Source of the DNA: Domibacillus tundrae
GTDB taxonomy: Bacteria; Bacillota; Bacilli; Bacillales; Domibacillaceae
Reading direction: 5' to 3'
Assembly: GCF_000970675.1 (NCBI RefSeq)
Contig: NZ_LAJA01000001.1
Location: 186,001-250,000, forward strand
Length of the DNA stretch: 64,000 nt
Part shown: piece after piece, positions 41,503-52,100 of the stretch
How positions within the stretch are numbered: the first letter of the stretch is position 1
How the letters are laid out: each line of letters starts with the position of its first letter
Position numbers and translations under genes: made by a program
Notes under the pieces: model-generated
Seen by the model: only the letters and a program-made list of their open reading frames with translations
The model's database searches: none
What the model was told of the DNA's origin: nothing

Positions 41503-42603
41503 ATGGCAGAACTTCAATTAAATAATATTTATAAAGTATATGATGGAGATGTAACAGCGGTTGAGGATTTCAACCTTCACATTCAAGATAAAGAGTTTAT
41601 CGTCTTTGTTGGCCCATCTGGCTGTGGGAAATCTACCACACTTCGAATGATTGCCGGTCTTGAAGAAATTTCAAAAGGTGATTTCTACATTGACGACCGC
41701 CGTGTAAATGATGTGGCACCAAAAGACCGCGATATCGCAATGGTGTTCCAGAACTACGCACTTTACCCGCACATGACAGTTTATGATAACATGGCATTCG
41801 GCTTAAAGCTTCGTAAAATGCCGAAAGAAGAAATTAAGCAGCGCGTTGATAACGCAGCTCAAATTCTTGGTTTGACAGATTATTTGAAACGGAAACCGAA
41901 AGCATTATCCGGCGGTCAGCGTCAGCGTGTTGCCCTCGGTCGTGCGATTGTCCGTGATGCAAAAGTATTCTTAATGGATGAGCCGCTTTCCAACTTGGAT
42001 GCGAAACTTCGCGTACAAATGCGTTCTGAAATTATTAAACTTCATCAGCGTTTGCAGACGACGACAATTTACGTAACGCATGACCAAACGGAAGCATTGA
42101 CGATGGCAACACGTATCGTTGTTATGAAAGCCGGCAAGATCATGCAGATCGGTTCACCGAAAGAAGTATACGAGAATCCAGAAAACGCGTTTGTAGCCGG
42201 CTTTATCGGTTCACCGCCAATGAACTTCTTTAACGCAGAGCTTGGCGATGGATTTGTGAAAATCGGTTCGAAATCACTTGACGTGCCAGAAGGAAAAATG
42301 CGCTACCTGCGTGACCAAGGGTATGTAGGCAAACAAATTCTTCTCGGTGTTCGGCCGGAAGATATTCATGATGAATTGATTTTCCTGGAAGCGTCCCAAC
42401 ATACGTCGTTTGATGCGGAAGTTTCTGTATCTGAACTTCTCGGTGCAGAAATCATGGTCTATTCTGAAATTGAAGGTCAAAGCTTTGTAGCACGCCTTGA
42501 TTCACGTCTCGACATTATGGCAGGCGAAAAAATTCAGCTTGCGTTCGATTTAAACAAAGCGCATTTCTTTGACGCTACATCAGAAGTGCGGATTCGCCCA
42601 TAA
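41503..42603 (+). CDS. msmX: Multi-sugar ABC transporter ATPase MsmX
   Basis: A 366-residue CUT1-type ATPase. Walker A is GPSGCGKST (~38-46), the signature LSGGQRQR (~135), Walker B VFLMDEPLSNLD (~155-166), and the H-loop VTHDQTEA. A C-terminal TOBE/regulatory domain (~240-366) contains GVRPEDIH. MsmX is a shared ATPase that energises several sugar importers lacking their own. The importer at 27284-30356 is such a case. It has AGGAGG upstream, a cre-like site, and a terminator behind it. Confidence 0.93.
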   Translation: MAELQLNNIYKVYDGDVTAVEDFNLHIQDKEFIVFVGPSGCGKSTTLRMIAGLEEISKGDFYIDDRRVNDVAPKDRDIAMVFQNYALYPHMTVYDNMAFGLKLRKMPKEEIKQRVDNAAQILGLTDYLKRKPKALSGGQRQRVALGRAIVRDAKVFLMDEPLSNLDAKLRVQMRSEIIKLHQRLQTTTIYVTHDQTEALTMATRIVVMKAGKIMQIGSPKEVYENPENAFVAGFIGSPPMNFFNAELGDGFVKIGSKSLDVPEGKMRYLRDQGYVGKQILLGVRPEDIHDELIFLEASQHTSFDAEVSVSELLGAEIMVYSEIEGQSFVARLDSRLDIMAGEKIQLAFDLNKAHFFDATSEVRIRP

Positions 42604-42613
42604 TCGATTTTAG

Positions 42614-42643
42614 GCAGGAAGTGACTACCGCTTCCTGCTTTTC
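42614..42643 (+). terminator. Terminator after msmX
   Basis: GCAGGAAG-tgactaccg-CTTCCTGC followed by TTTTC. Confidence 0.75.
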
Positions 42644-42662
42644 TACTTTGGAGGATATACAT

Positions 42663-43838
42663 ATGAAAAAACAGCCGGTTTTGTTTCTCAGCCTGTTTTT
42701 ATTCTTTTTTCACTCATCTGTGGCGATGACCGCTACCTTTTTACCGTCTTATTTTCAGGAAAAAGGACTGTCTGCTTCGGAAATTGGCTGGCTCATGGCC
42801 ATCGGTCCGTTTACCGCCCTTTTTTCGCAGCCATTTTGGGGATATATGAGCGATAAATATAAAACGGTCAAGCGCATGGTGATGATTTGCTCCGGCGGAT
42901 TGATTTTCATGAGTTTCTTTTTGTTTCAAGCAGACTCGTTTTGGATGCTCCTCTTTATTGCGGCGATTTTCTTTTCATTTCAGTCACCCATTGGTGCGCT
43001 TGGAGACAGTTTATCGCAAAAAACAGCCGTTCTGCACCACGTTCAATTTGGCCAGATCCGGATGTGGGGATCAGTAGGGTTTGCGTTGACATCCCTGCTC
43101 GGCGGATTTATTTTAGGACAACTGGGTCTTGGATATTTATTTTATTTATTCCTTACATACGCCATTATAACGTTTGTTGTCATACAAAAAATTAGCGATG
43201 TAACTGCATCCGCTAAGATTATTAATATGAAAGAAGCCGCCAAAATCGTTAGCCGGCCGTCATTTTTATGGTTCTTGCTGATCATTATGCTCGTGACGAT
43301 CACACACCGGGCAAATGATATGTTCATTGGTTTATATGTGACGGAACTCGGTGGCACCGAATCACAAATCGGGCTCGCCTGGTTTATGGGCGTCGCGTCG
43401 GAAGCGATGATTTTTATGTTCAGTGCCTATTGGATCCGCTGGTTTAAACGGAATATGACCTTTGTTATTATTGCGGCTGCTTTGTATGGTGTGCGCTGGA
43501 TGCTGTACGCTTTGGCAACAGAGCCAATTCACATCATTTTGCTCCAGCCGCTGCATGGTTTGACGTTCGGTGTGTTTTATTTATGTACATTTCAAATTGT
43601 CACAAAAATCATGCCGGATGAATTTCTCGCGACCGGGCAAATGGTATTCATTTCCGCCTTTTTCGGCTTATCTGGTATCATTGGCTCGCTCGGAGGCGGC
43701 TGGATTATTGATTGGACAGGCGGCGCGGCCGCCATGTATCAGCTTCTTGGCTGGTTCGCATTCGCTGGCTGTATTGGGCTTGTTCTCTATGATCAATCCG
43801 GCAGAAAAAAAGATGAAGAATTATTGAAAAAAGTTTAA
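42663..43838 (+). CDS. MFS transporter (MFS_1-like / PPP-sugar permease type)
   Basis: A 391-residue protein with twelve hydrophobic helices, starting at ATG 42663 with TTGGAGGA upstream. The loop between helices 2 and 3 reads QPFWGYMSDKYKTVKRM, the MFS signature (G-x-x-x-D-x-x-[GK]-x-[RK]-[RK]). The opening motif SLFLFFFHSSVAMTATFLPSYF resembles the 3-phenylpropionate-permease/nucleoside-like branch, of which B. subtilis YwbF is a member. It sits after the msmX terminator and is the last gene of the sugar region. The cargo is not evident. Confidence 0.85.
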   Translation: MKKQPVLFLSLFLFFFHSSVAMTATFLPSYFQEKGLSASEIGWLMAIGPFTALFSQPFWGYMSDKYKTVKRMVMICSGGLIFMSFFLFQADSFWMLLFIAAIFFSFQSPIGALGDSLSQKTAVLHHVQFGQIRMWGSVGFALTSLLGGFILGQLGLGYLFYLFLTYAIITFVVIQKISDVTASAKIINMKEAAKIVSRPSFLWFLLIIMLVTITHRANDMFIGLYVTELGGTESQIGLAWFMGVASEAMIFMFSAYWIRWFKRNMTFVIIAAALYGVRWMLYALATEPIHIILLQPLHGLTFGVFYLCTFQIVTKIMPDEFLATGQMVFISAFFGLSGIIGSLGGGWIIDWTGGAAAMYQLLGWFAFAGCIGLVLYDQSGRKKDEELLKKV

Positions 43839-44249
43839 AAAAACGGTTTCATTTTGAGTGAAGCGGGTAGTTAATAAGTACAGAGGCATCCATAAGGAAG
43901 CCGCAAAGGCAAATGCAGCATCCAGATTAAGTAATCGGATGAAAAAGTTGTTTAACCGCCTTTGTTCCATCAAGTTTGAAATGAATTTCAACAGCATTTC
44001 AACATTTTATGGACTGTACAGGATGAATGATTTGCTTAAAGCGGCGAAGTGTAAAAACCCGCCGACTGAATCCATTTAGCGGTTCCTGCGATTAGGCAGA
44101 GTTGACTGCTGAATAAGTAAGCAGATCTTCTCCAGCAATTCCCGCTTCACAAGGGGAATGAGAGAAGCCTATGCCGGAATCTGGCACAGGCTTTTTTCAT
44201 TTTAACTGTAAGGCTGCGATAGACAACGGTTCAGGATATGCCTAAACGT
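43839..44249. other. Intergenic stretch with a terminator (44165-44197)
   Basis: AAGCCTATGCC-ggaatct-GGCACAGGCTT followed by TTTTT is a good terminator near its end. An open frame of 73 codons (43858-44079) has a GTG start without a convincing ribosome-binding site and no recognisable motif, so I do not call it a gene. Confidence 0.55.
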
Positions 44250-44873
44250 TTATTTTTTTGGATGAGAGCTTTCTTTGTCCTTTTTCTTCATTTCTTTCTT
44301 GACCTCTTTTATTTTCTTTATCTCTTCCTGGTACTCCTCCTCAACTTCAGAAGTGGAGGGGAGAAAAGGCTCTTGATTGTAGTCGATCCGCTTTCCATAC
44401 CGCAGCATTTCATAAATGATAAAGCCGTTATTGGGCATACCGTTTACGGTTTTCATTGGCACAATATCAAATAAAACAAAGTAAAAAGCATAAAATACAA
44501 ATCGATCCCAGAACGTCCGGTACTCTTCTAATAATCCATTTGCAAGCATTGTATTAATCGTCAACGCCGCTATTGTATTGACCAAGATGGGTCCGGCATA
44601 GAGCAAGACATACGCAGCCCTTCCTTCTCTTTTTAAGGAATCATAGGAATACCAGCTAGATAAATGATAATATTTCCGGACATCAAATATACCGAGTTGA
44701 AACAACCGGGGCCCTGAACCAATTGTCACACGGGGATTTTTCACTCCAAATACAATACTTACAATCAGATAGCCCATTTCGCGTAAAAAAACGACTGTGG
44801 GTAATATGATAAATGCCGAGATGGCTAATGAGAATAAGTCGGCTAAGCCGAACATCCAATTCCTCCTAAACAT
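44250..44873 (-). CDS. M50 (site-2-protease)-like membrane protein without the catalytic HExxH
   Basis: A 207-residue protein with about four membrane helices. The segment VVFLREMGYLIVSIVFGVKNP aligns with the first helix of bacterial M50 proteases (HELGH-A-x-x-FGV), but the zinc motif reads LREMGY, losing both His and moving the Glu. GSGPRLFQLG (the GxGPxLF strand), LLYAGPILVNTIA (the AGP-x-x-N helix) and FDIVPMKTVNGMPNNG (replacing N-x-x-P-x-x-x-x-DG) keep the rest of the family pattern. The C-terminal ~45 residues are a charged helical tail rich in Lys/Glu. It is thus an inactive homologue that may act as a chaperone or adaptor in the membrane. AGGAGG precedes the ATG. Confidence 0.65.
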   Translation of the reverse strand: MFRRNWMFGLADLFSLAISAFIILPTVVFLREMGYLIVSIVFGVKNPRVTIGSGPRLFQLGIFDVRKYYHLSSWYSYDSLKREGRAAYVLLYAGPILVNTIAALTINTMLANGLLEEYRTFWDRFVFYAFYFVLFDIVPMKTVNGMPNNGFIIYEMLRYGKRIDYNQEPFLPSTSEVEEEYQEEIKKIKEVKKEMKKKDKESSHPKK

Positions 44874-45224
44874 TATCTGCAGATGTACCCATTTAGAATG
44901 CCCGAGTTGCCGATGAACAAATCAGATTTATACAAATTAACTGGAAACAGTACAAGCGACAGAAGAAATTCGACCGCTTTTGTTGTATAGTTATTTAAAA
45001 TATTACCTGCTTAGTTATCCTTTCCGAAATGAAGCAGAAAGCATATTCAAAACAAGCAAGATGAAAGTAGATGGAGGCGTTTACACGATAATGATTGTAA
45101 ATTGATGGAGGGATTCGTAGCGGAATTTTTAAGTATGATGGCTGGTTTACCCTGTTATTAGGAGTTATTCTGCCGTTATTATACTTATTCCCGCCAATAT
45201 AAAAATGATTTGGAGTGGAAATGA

Positions 45225-45380
45225 ATGGCGCATATCATAATGGATATCGGTGTTTCAAATGGCCGGCTTGTGGTAAAAAACGGCAAGAATGAAAACCTTA
45301 GAAAGTTATTGGTAAAAATGCAGCGAAAACCAATTCCATTTTCTTACATAGGTCGATTTTCTTTGCATATATCTATCTGA
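45225..45380 (+). pseudogene. Short frame resembling a sugar-kinase N terminus, possible remnant
   Basis: A 51-codon frame with GGAG upstream reads MAHIIMDIGVSNGRLVVKNG. The D-I-G-x-S-x-G-R pattern is that of the first phosphate loop in FGGY kinases such as rhamnulokinase, after which similarity ends. Just before it, 45122-45200, another frame encodes a lone hydrophobic segment (WFTLLLGVILPLLYLFPPI) without a start. The 554-base stretch 44874-45427 thus appears to hold gene debris, with nothing else recognised. Confidence 0.3.
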
Positions 45381-45427
45381 AAAGGGAATAGAGGTATTGG
45401 ATTGAAAAAATAGGATTGGAGTGAAGA

Positions 45428-46417
<990 letters not shown>

Positions 46418-46473
46418 AAGCCGATATTTCAATTAAAGATAGTATGAGATCACAAGAGAAGGGAAAGATAAGC

Positions 46474-46782
46474 TTGAATATGTACGAACACTTAGTAACG
46501 TTTAAATTTAACGAGCACATCACAGATGGAAAGCAGCAGGAGCTTCTTCAGCAGCTGTTAGCATTTAAAGAGAAGATCGATGGAATCGTCGAACTGACGG
46601 CTGGTTTAAATACCACCGAAGAAGTGGAGCAAATTCAAGGATACACGCTTGGACTGCGTATCACGTTTGAAAGTAAGAAAGCGCTTGACCGTTATTTGCC
46701 GCACCCGCTGCACCAGGCGTTTATTTCCTCTCTGGATGGTGTCATTGAGAATGTTATTGTTGTGGATTATGAGATTTTATAA
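46474..46782 (+). CDS. Stress-responsive alpha/beta-barrel (Dabb) protein
   Basis: A ~102-residue single Dabb domain. MYEHLVTFKFNEHITDGKQQ is the typical first strand, and HPLHQAFI plus NVIVVDYEI complete the ferredoxin-like barrel. TTG at 46474 is preferred because GAAGGGAAAG stands ~10 bases before it; ATG 46480 is also possible. Dabb proteins are small dimers of stress response or polyketide cyclisation, and no catalytic residues can be assigned. It follows the aldo/keto reductase gene by ~56 bases. Confidence 0.8.
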   Translation: MNMYEHLVTFKFNEHITDGKQQELLQQLLAFKEKIDGIVELTAGLNTTEEVEQIQGYTLGLRITFESKKALDRYLPHPLHQAFISSLDGVIENVIVVDYEIL

Positions 46783-46888
46783 GCCTGTTTGATCTTGATC
46801 AGCACTTAAAGAAATGGGATGAGATTGAGAAAATTCAAGTGAAGAAGCGTGAAAATATAAATGATACTGACATGTATGAACTAAAAAA

Positions 46889-46925
46889 GAAGAAGCTGTC
46901 TCCGTTTCGGAGGCAGCCTCTTTTG
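46889..46925 (+). terminator. Terminator after the Dabb gene
   Basis: GAAGCTGTCTCC-gtttc-GGAGGCAGCCTC with one mismatch, followed by TTTTG. Confidence 0.6.
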
Positions 46926-47033
46926 TATTTCAACGTTCACTTGAGTCGGATGAATATAAGGCGGCCAAACTCAAATGACGACGTATGGCACATTGAGTAA
47001 AAGAACGACTTTCTTAAACATTGACGGTACAAA

Positions 47034-47723
47034 TTACAAAGTATTTTCTTCTATAGTAATATCGCTTTTCGCTCGTTCAATTCTGCGTTGTTTCAGTGTA
47101 CCAGCGAGCAAAATGCCGGCAACAACAACAAGTTCGAACCCATACTTTACAAATGGATTGGTGAAATAATCATGCATAAACGGTTCTCCGACGATCATTT
47201 TAGACGCTGTCCAGCCGAGAATGCCGGCACCGATTGTGATGATAATTGGATACCGTTCGATCATTTTTAAAATAATGGTGCTGCCCCACATAACAATAGG
47301 GATTGAAACAAGCAGGCCGATCATGACAAGCAGGAAGTTTCCGTGAGAAGCGCCTGCAACAGCAAGAACATTATCAAGCCCCATTAATGCATCTGCAATA
47401 ATGATCGTTTTAATGGCGCCCCATAATGAATCAGCGGCTGTTACTTCATGCTCTTCTTCCTCAATAAGAAGTTTGTAGGCAATCCAGATAAGCAGGATAC
47501 CGCCGACTAAACGCAGGCCGGGAAGTTCTAATAAATAAACAACCAACAGTGTGGCAATCATGCGGATGATGATCGCACCGACTGCTCCCCAAAAAATCAC
47601 CTTTTTTTGCTGTTCTTTTGGGAGTTTCCGCGCAGCGAGGCCAATTAAAATGGCATTGTCACCGGCGAGAACGAGGTCAATCATTATAATGGCAAATAAA
47701 GCGGTTAAAAATTCTGTTTCCAT
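47034..47723 (-). CDS. TerC-family membrane protein, probable Mn2+ exporter (YkoY/YjbE-like)
   Basis: A 229-residue protein starting at ATG 47723 (METEFLTALF), with AAAGGAGCTGGGAG before it; a longer in-frame start would run into the riboswitch hairpin. Seven hydrophobic helices are seen. The TerC motifs IDLVLAGDNAILIGLA (~14-29) and IIADALMGLDNVLAVAG (~115-131) place acidic residues in the membrane for metal binding. In B. subtilis YceF/YkoY proteins metallate secreted proteins and export Mn. A manganese riboswitch directly upstream makes this role very likely. Confidence 0.88.
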   Translation of the reverse strand: METEFLTALFAIIMIDLVLAGDNAILIGLAARKLPKEQQKKVIFWGAVGAIIIRMIATLLVVYLLELPGLRLVGGILLIWIAYKLLIEEEEHEVTAADSLWGAIKTIIIADALMGLDNVLAVAGASHGNFLLVMIGLLVSIPIVMWGSTIILKMIERYPIIITIGAGILGWTASKMIVGEPFMHDYFTNPFVKYGFELVVVAGILLAGTLKQRRIERAKSDITIEENTL

Positions 47724-47755
47724 TCTCCCAGCTCCTTTTTTTCTCCAAAATAAAA

Positions 47756-47883
47756 GAGACCTCTGCCACATGAAATATGGCAAAGGTCTCGCTAAACACT
47801 AAATAAATTAGGTCAATAAAGCCGGCGGAAGGTATCCCACGTAATGACGACTTTATTTCAGTTCTCTGACGCTACTCCCCTTT
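47756..47883 (-). ncRNA. yybP-ykoY manganese riboswitch
   Basis: Read on the - strand from 47883, the RNA begins AAAGGGGAGTAGC, the class hallmark, and continues to CCTTCCGCCGGC and TGACCTAATT. It ends AGCGAGACCTTTGCC, whose GAGACC part pairs with GGTCTC to form the terminator hairpin at 47756-47790 with a T run behind it. Mn2+ binding in this class stabilises the aptamer and allows transcription into the exporter gene. The order aptamer, terminator, ribosome-binding site, TerC gene is the standard one for ykoY. Confidence 0.9.
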
Positions 47884-48017
47884 ACGGATGAAGGCGATAT
47901 TCAGTTGGTTATACTTTATCTGTTTTATTATAGCAGGTGAGGGACAGGAAAAAAAGTATCTTTTTATTTGTTTTTATGTCTGGTGCTCATAAATTTACTG
48001 CTTTTTGCAGCTGTTGC

Positions 48018-48065
48018 TTGACTTCTTATATAATTTATTTTTATAATAAGTTACATAAAGTAACT
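48018..48065 (+). promoter_or_regulatory. Promoter and palindromic operator of catE
   Basis: TTGACT (48018-48023), 18-bp spacer, TATAAT (48042-48047). Directly after it lies AGTTACATAAAGTAACT (48049-48065), a perfect 6-bp inverted repeat around ATAAA, placed to block transcription. B. subtilis catDE is controlled by the DUF24/HxlR regulators CatR and YodB through sites of this kind. Confidence 0.65.
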
Positions 48066-48099
48066 AAAATAAAAAAGGTAACAAAAAGGAGAATCAAGC

Positions 48100-48933
48100 A
48101 TGGATCGTTTTCATGAAAAACCGAATGTATTTGTTGGGGAAGTGAATATAAACGTGACGGATTTGGCACGTTCAATTGATTTTTATACAAACGTCATTGG
48201 ATTAAATGTATTAAACCAATCGGAGCGGCAGGCTGTGTTGACCGCGGATGGACAAACGGTACTTGTAACGCTGGAGCAGCCGCACGGCGTTCTGCCGAAG
48301 CAGGGACGGACAGCCGGCTTGTATCACTTTGCAATTTTGCTGCCGGAACGGAAAGATTTGGCTGTCTTTTTGCGCCATTTGCTGCAAACGGGCCAGCGAT
48401 TTGGCGCGGCGGATCATTACGTGAGTGAAGCGATTTACATTGATGATCCCGACGGCAATGGTATTGAAATTTATCGCGACCGGCCGTCTTCGGAATGGAC
48501 GTGGAACGATGGATTTGTGGATATGGCAACGGTTCAGCTTGATGGGGACAGCCTTTTAGCGGAAAGCGACGAAGAATTTATCGGTCTTCCGGAGGGTACA
48601 ATCATCGGGCATATTCATCTGCATGTCTCGAACATTTCAGAAGCGGAAAACTTTTATATAAAGGGGCTTGGGTTTCAAGTGGTCAGCCACTATCCGCAGG
48701 CGATTTTCACGTCAACGGGCGGCTACCATCATCACATTGCCTTGAATACGTGGCAAGGCGTCGGTGCTCCGCGTCCAGCCCAAAACAGCGTTGGACTGAA
48801 TTGGTACACGCTTGTGTTTCCGAGTGAAGAAGCAAGAGAAGAAGCGGTGGCAAGGCTCAAAGGAATAGGAGCAGCCGTGACCGAGTATGTTACGGAAGAT
48901 CCGTCCGGCAACCAAATTCACCTGATTGTGTAA
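48100..48933 (+). CDS. catE: Catechol-2,3-dioxygenase CatE (two-domain VOC protein)
   Basis: A 277-residue protein with two glyoxalase/VOC halves (~12-130 and ~165-277). INVTDLARSIDFYTNVIGL opens the first, and DDPDGNGIEIYRDRPSSEW ends it with the Glu-type motif. GHIHLHVSNISEAENFY opens the second, and GGYHHHIALNTW follows. The His and Glu ligands of extradiol dioxygenases appear in these segments. The overall pattern resembles B. subtilis CatE, which opens the ring of catechol and detoxifies it. Its own promoter/operator lies in front and a terminator behind. No catD neighbour is present. Confidence 0.85.
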   Translation: MDRFHEKPNVFVGEVNINVTDLARSIDFYTNVIGLNVLNQSERQAVLTADGQTVLVTLEQPHGVLPKQGRTAGLYHFAILLPERKDLAVFLRHLLQTGQRFGAADHYVSEAIYIDDPDGNGIEIYRDRPSSEWTWNDGFVDMATVQLDGDSLLAESDEEFIGLPEGTIIGHIHLHVSNISEAENFYIKGLGFQVVSHYPQAIFTSTGGYHHHIALNTWQGVGAPRPAQNSVGLNWYTLVFPSEEAREEAVARLKGIGAAVTEYVTEDPSGNQIHLIV

Positions 48934-48934
48934 G

Positions 48935-48966
48935 AAAAAGGTTCCTCCCAGCGGAGGAACCTTTTT
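48935..48966 (+). terminator. Terminator after catE
   Basis: AAAAAGGTTCCTCC-cagc-GGAGGAACCTTTTT is a perfect 14-bp stem. Confidence 0.9.
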
Positions 48967-49121
48967 ATAAGGAAAGCAAGCATGTGCCATTAGACTTACC
49001 AAGAAAGACAAGTTTATAATGGGGAAAATAAAATAATAAGGAGCCTAATTAAGTTGGCTGGAAAAGAGCATGGAAGAATGAATGTGGATTACATTCTTTT
49101 AACGAGCAAGGAGAGAAACGA

Positions 49122-52100
49122 ATGAAGAATTCTGGACATGTTTCACAGGCAGGCTTTCAGGATACAGGTATGATTTTTAAGTTTATACGTAAAAATAACG
49201 AATTTATCCATACATTTTCTGAAGGTGAATTACTTTATAAAATAAATTTTCATCCAGAAGGTCTTATTGGAAAAACATTATATGAATTGTATTCAGACAA
49301 CATTGACATTGCCAATTCATTAATTACATATTACAAAAAAGCTTGGAAGGGTCACTTTGTCGAATATGAAAGTAACTACAAAGGGATACAGTACGTGACA
49401 TATTTGAGGCCTTTGTTTTCAGAAGGAAAAGTCATTGAAGTAGTTGGAACTTGTATTGATATTACAAAAAGAAAAAAGATGGAAGAAGACATTTGCCAAA
49501 AAGAAAATTTATATCGCACAGTGCTTGAAACGATGTCTGAAGCGGTACTGATCGAAACAGGCGGCAAAATCACTACACTCAATGAAAGCGCAAACAAAAT
49601 ATTCGGGATTGAAATAGGTGATTTTACTGAAGCTTCTATGGCAGGATTAGAGCGGGAGTATATAAAAGAAAATGGCATTCCGATTCCTTATGCAGAGCTG
49701 CTAGATGTCATTACTCAGAAAGATGGCATTCCTGTTGAAAATTTTGTATTAGGAGTGAAAGATGAAAATAATGGAACACAGTGGTTTTCTGTCAATTCAA
49801 ACCCGCTTAAATTACCGGATAAGTACGAGGAAGCAGCTCTTGTGACACTTTCCGAAATTACACTTCAAAAAGAACAGGAAAGAAAGTTAATAGATTCGTA
49901 CGCTTTTCAGCGCAATTTGATTGATCAGCTGGACAGAGGAGTCATTGTGACAGATCGGGATAAAAAGATTAGCCTCATGAACAAAAAGTTTTATGAACTG
50001 TTCAGGTTAGAAGGCGGGATTGATTTATATATTGGACAGTATGCTCCGGATTTACATTCTCTTTTTGACAAAGAAATGGAAGAGGTGGAAATTGAAAAGC
50101 GCGGGGGTCAGCCAAGAATAACAAAAGAAATTGAAATCAACAAAAATACCATACTGTGCTACAACTGTGTTCCACTTAATGAGGGAAACGGGAATGGTGG
50201 ATACTTGTGGGATTTTGAAGATATAACCGAGAGTAATAAAATGGAAAAAATGATTATCCATGCAAAAGAAGAAGCCGAAAAAGCAAATGCAGCAAAATCG
50301 GACTTCCTGTCTAAAATGAGCCATGAGCTTCGTACGCCGCTAAATGGCATTCTTGGCTTTGCGCAGCTTCTGGAAATGGAAGAGGACTTGACCGAAATAC
50401 AGCATGACTTTGTACAGGAAATTTTGAACGGAGGAAGACATTTATTACAGTTAGTAAACGAAGTATTGGATGTATCGAGAATCGAAACAGGAAATTTGAA
50501 AGTTTCTATAGAGGAGGTTAACCTTCTTGCCGTTATGAACGAATGTATCAATATTGTCCAGCCGCTGGCAAAGAAAAAGAACATAAGTATAGATAACCAA
50601 ATAAATCCCTTTCAAAACACCTTAGTTCATGCTGATCCGATTCGTCTTAAACAAATCCTTCTTAACCTTCTGGACAATGCCATTAAATATAATAAGGATT
50701 ATGGAGAAATAAGCATCGCCTGCTGGCAGGAAGGCAGCGAGCAGGTTGTGCATATCGTGGATACAGGTATAGGGATTTCAAAAGAAGAATATCAAAAAGT
50801 ATTTGTCCCATTTTATCGAATTCGAGACACAAAGGAAGCAGGTACAGGTATCGGCTTGTCTCTCGTTAAACAGCTCGTACACTTAATGGGAGGAGAAATC
50901 AGCGTGACAAGCACAAAAGGAAAAGGCAGTGACTTTTCTTTTTGTCTGCCTGTTCCCCCTAATTTAAAAGCTGTTATGCGGTGGGATGAACAGGTGGAAC
51001 CTCCTGCAGCGAAAGATGAGAAGACAGATCACTATCGCTTGCTCTATATTGAAGATAACGAGGCCAATTTTCAGTTAGTGAGCAACATCATAAAATCGCA
51101 GCCGTCCTTTACGCTCCTATCAGCCCTTACTGGAAAAAAAGGAGTAGAAATGGCAGCGAAGGAAAAAGTGGATTTGGTTTTGATGGATATTAACCTCCCC
51201 GATATTCATGGGTACGAAATTTTTGACATGCTAAAAAGGAATGAACAAACAAAAGATATTGCCGTTATTGCTGTAAGTGCCAATGCAATGCCGCAGGATA
51301 TTCAATATGCGTTAGCTAAGGGATTCGATAACTATGTGACGAAGCCTATAAATATAAAAGAGTTTTTGACAGTCATACGGGAAACGTTAAATAAAACAAT
51401 TTATCAAAATATCCCGGATCATAAAATTTTAAGCACTGGACCGTATGGAGAAGAGGCTGTCTCAGCAAAAACACTTCAATTATCTTTAGAAGACTTGAAA
51501 AAAATTAAGGAAAAGAAATATAAGGCAGCCATCGCAATGCACTATGCCCGAAGTGATTGGTCAAGGTCTCAAGTGGAAGGGGTGAAAGCCACTTTTGAAA
51601 AAATGGGGATTAAGATCACAGCTGTAACGGATGCGCAATTTAATTGGGAACAGCAAGTAGCTGATATTGAAAACATTTTAACCAAAAAGCCGGATATTCT
51701 TGTGAGTATTCCTGTAAACCCGGCACGGATGGCAGGCATATATAAAAAAGCAGCTCAAGCCGATATAAAGCTGGTGTTCATGGACAATATACCAAAGAAC
51801 CTGCAGCATGGAAAAGATTACGTTAGTGTTGTGTCCGCTGACAACTATGGAAACGGCATTGAATCGGCTCATGTTATGGCTGGAAAATTAGGTGGAAAAG
51901 GAATTGTTGGGGTTATTTACCATAAATATGATTTTTTTGCAACCAAACAAAGAACCGAAGCATTTGAAAAAACGATACAAGAAAAATATCCCGAAATTCA
52001 GATTGTGGAGCGTGTCGGAATTGAGGGGCCGAATGATGGGCAAAAAGCGGCTTCTGCCATGATTGTTAAACATAAGGATTTGAATGGTATCTTTGCTGTA

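Noticed and set aside
43858-44079. A 73-codon frame after the MFS gene
   Set aside because: GTG start without a convincing ribosome-binding site, no motif, and composition like non-coding sequence.
51400-51430. Assembly or frameshift artefact joining a kinase gene to a separate binding-protein gene
   Set aside because: The reading frame is continuous through the junction, no signal peptide or start with a ribosome-binding site is seen at the junction, and the binding domain differs clearly in sequence from the lipoprotein at 55584, so it is not a misassembled copy.
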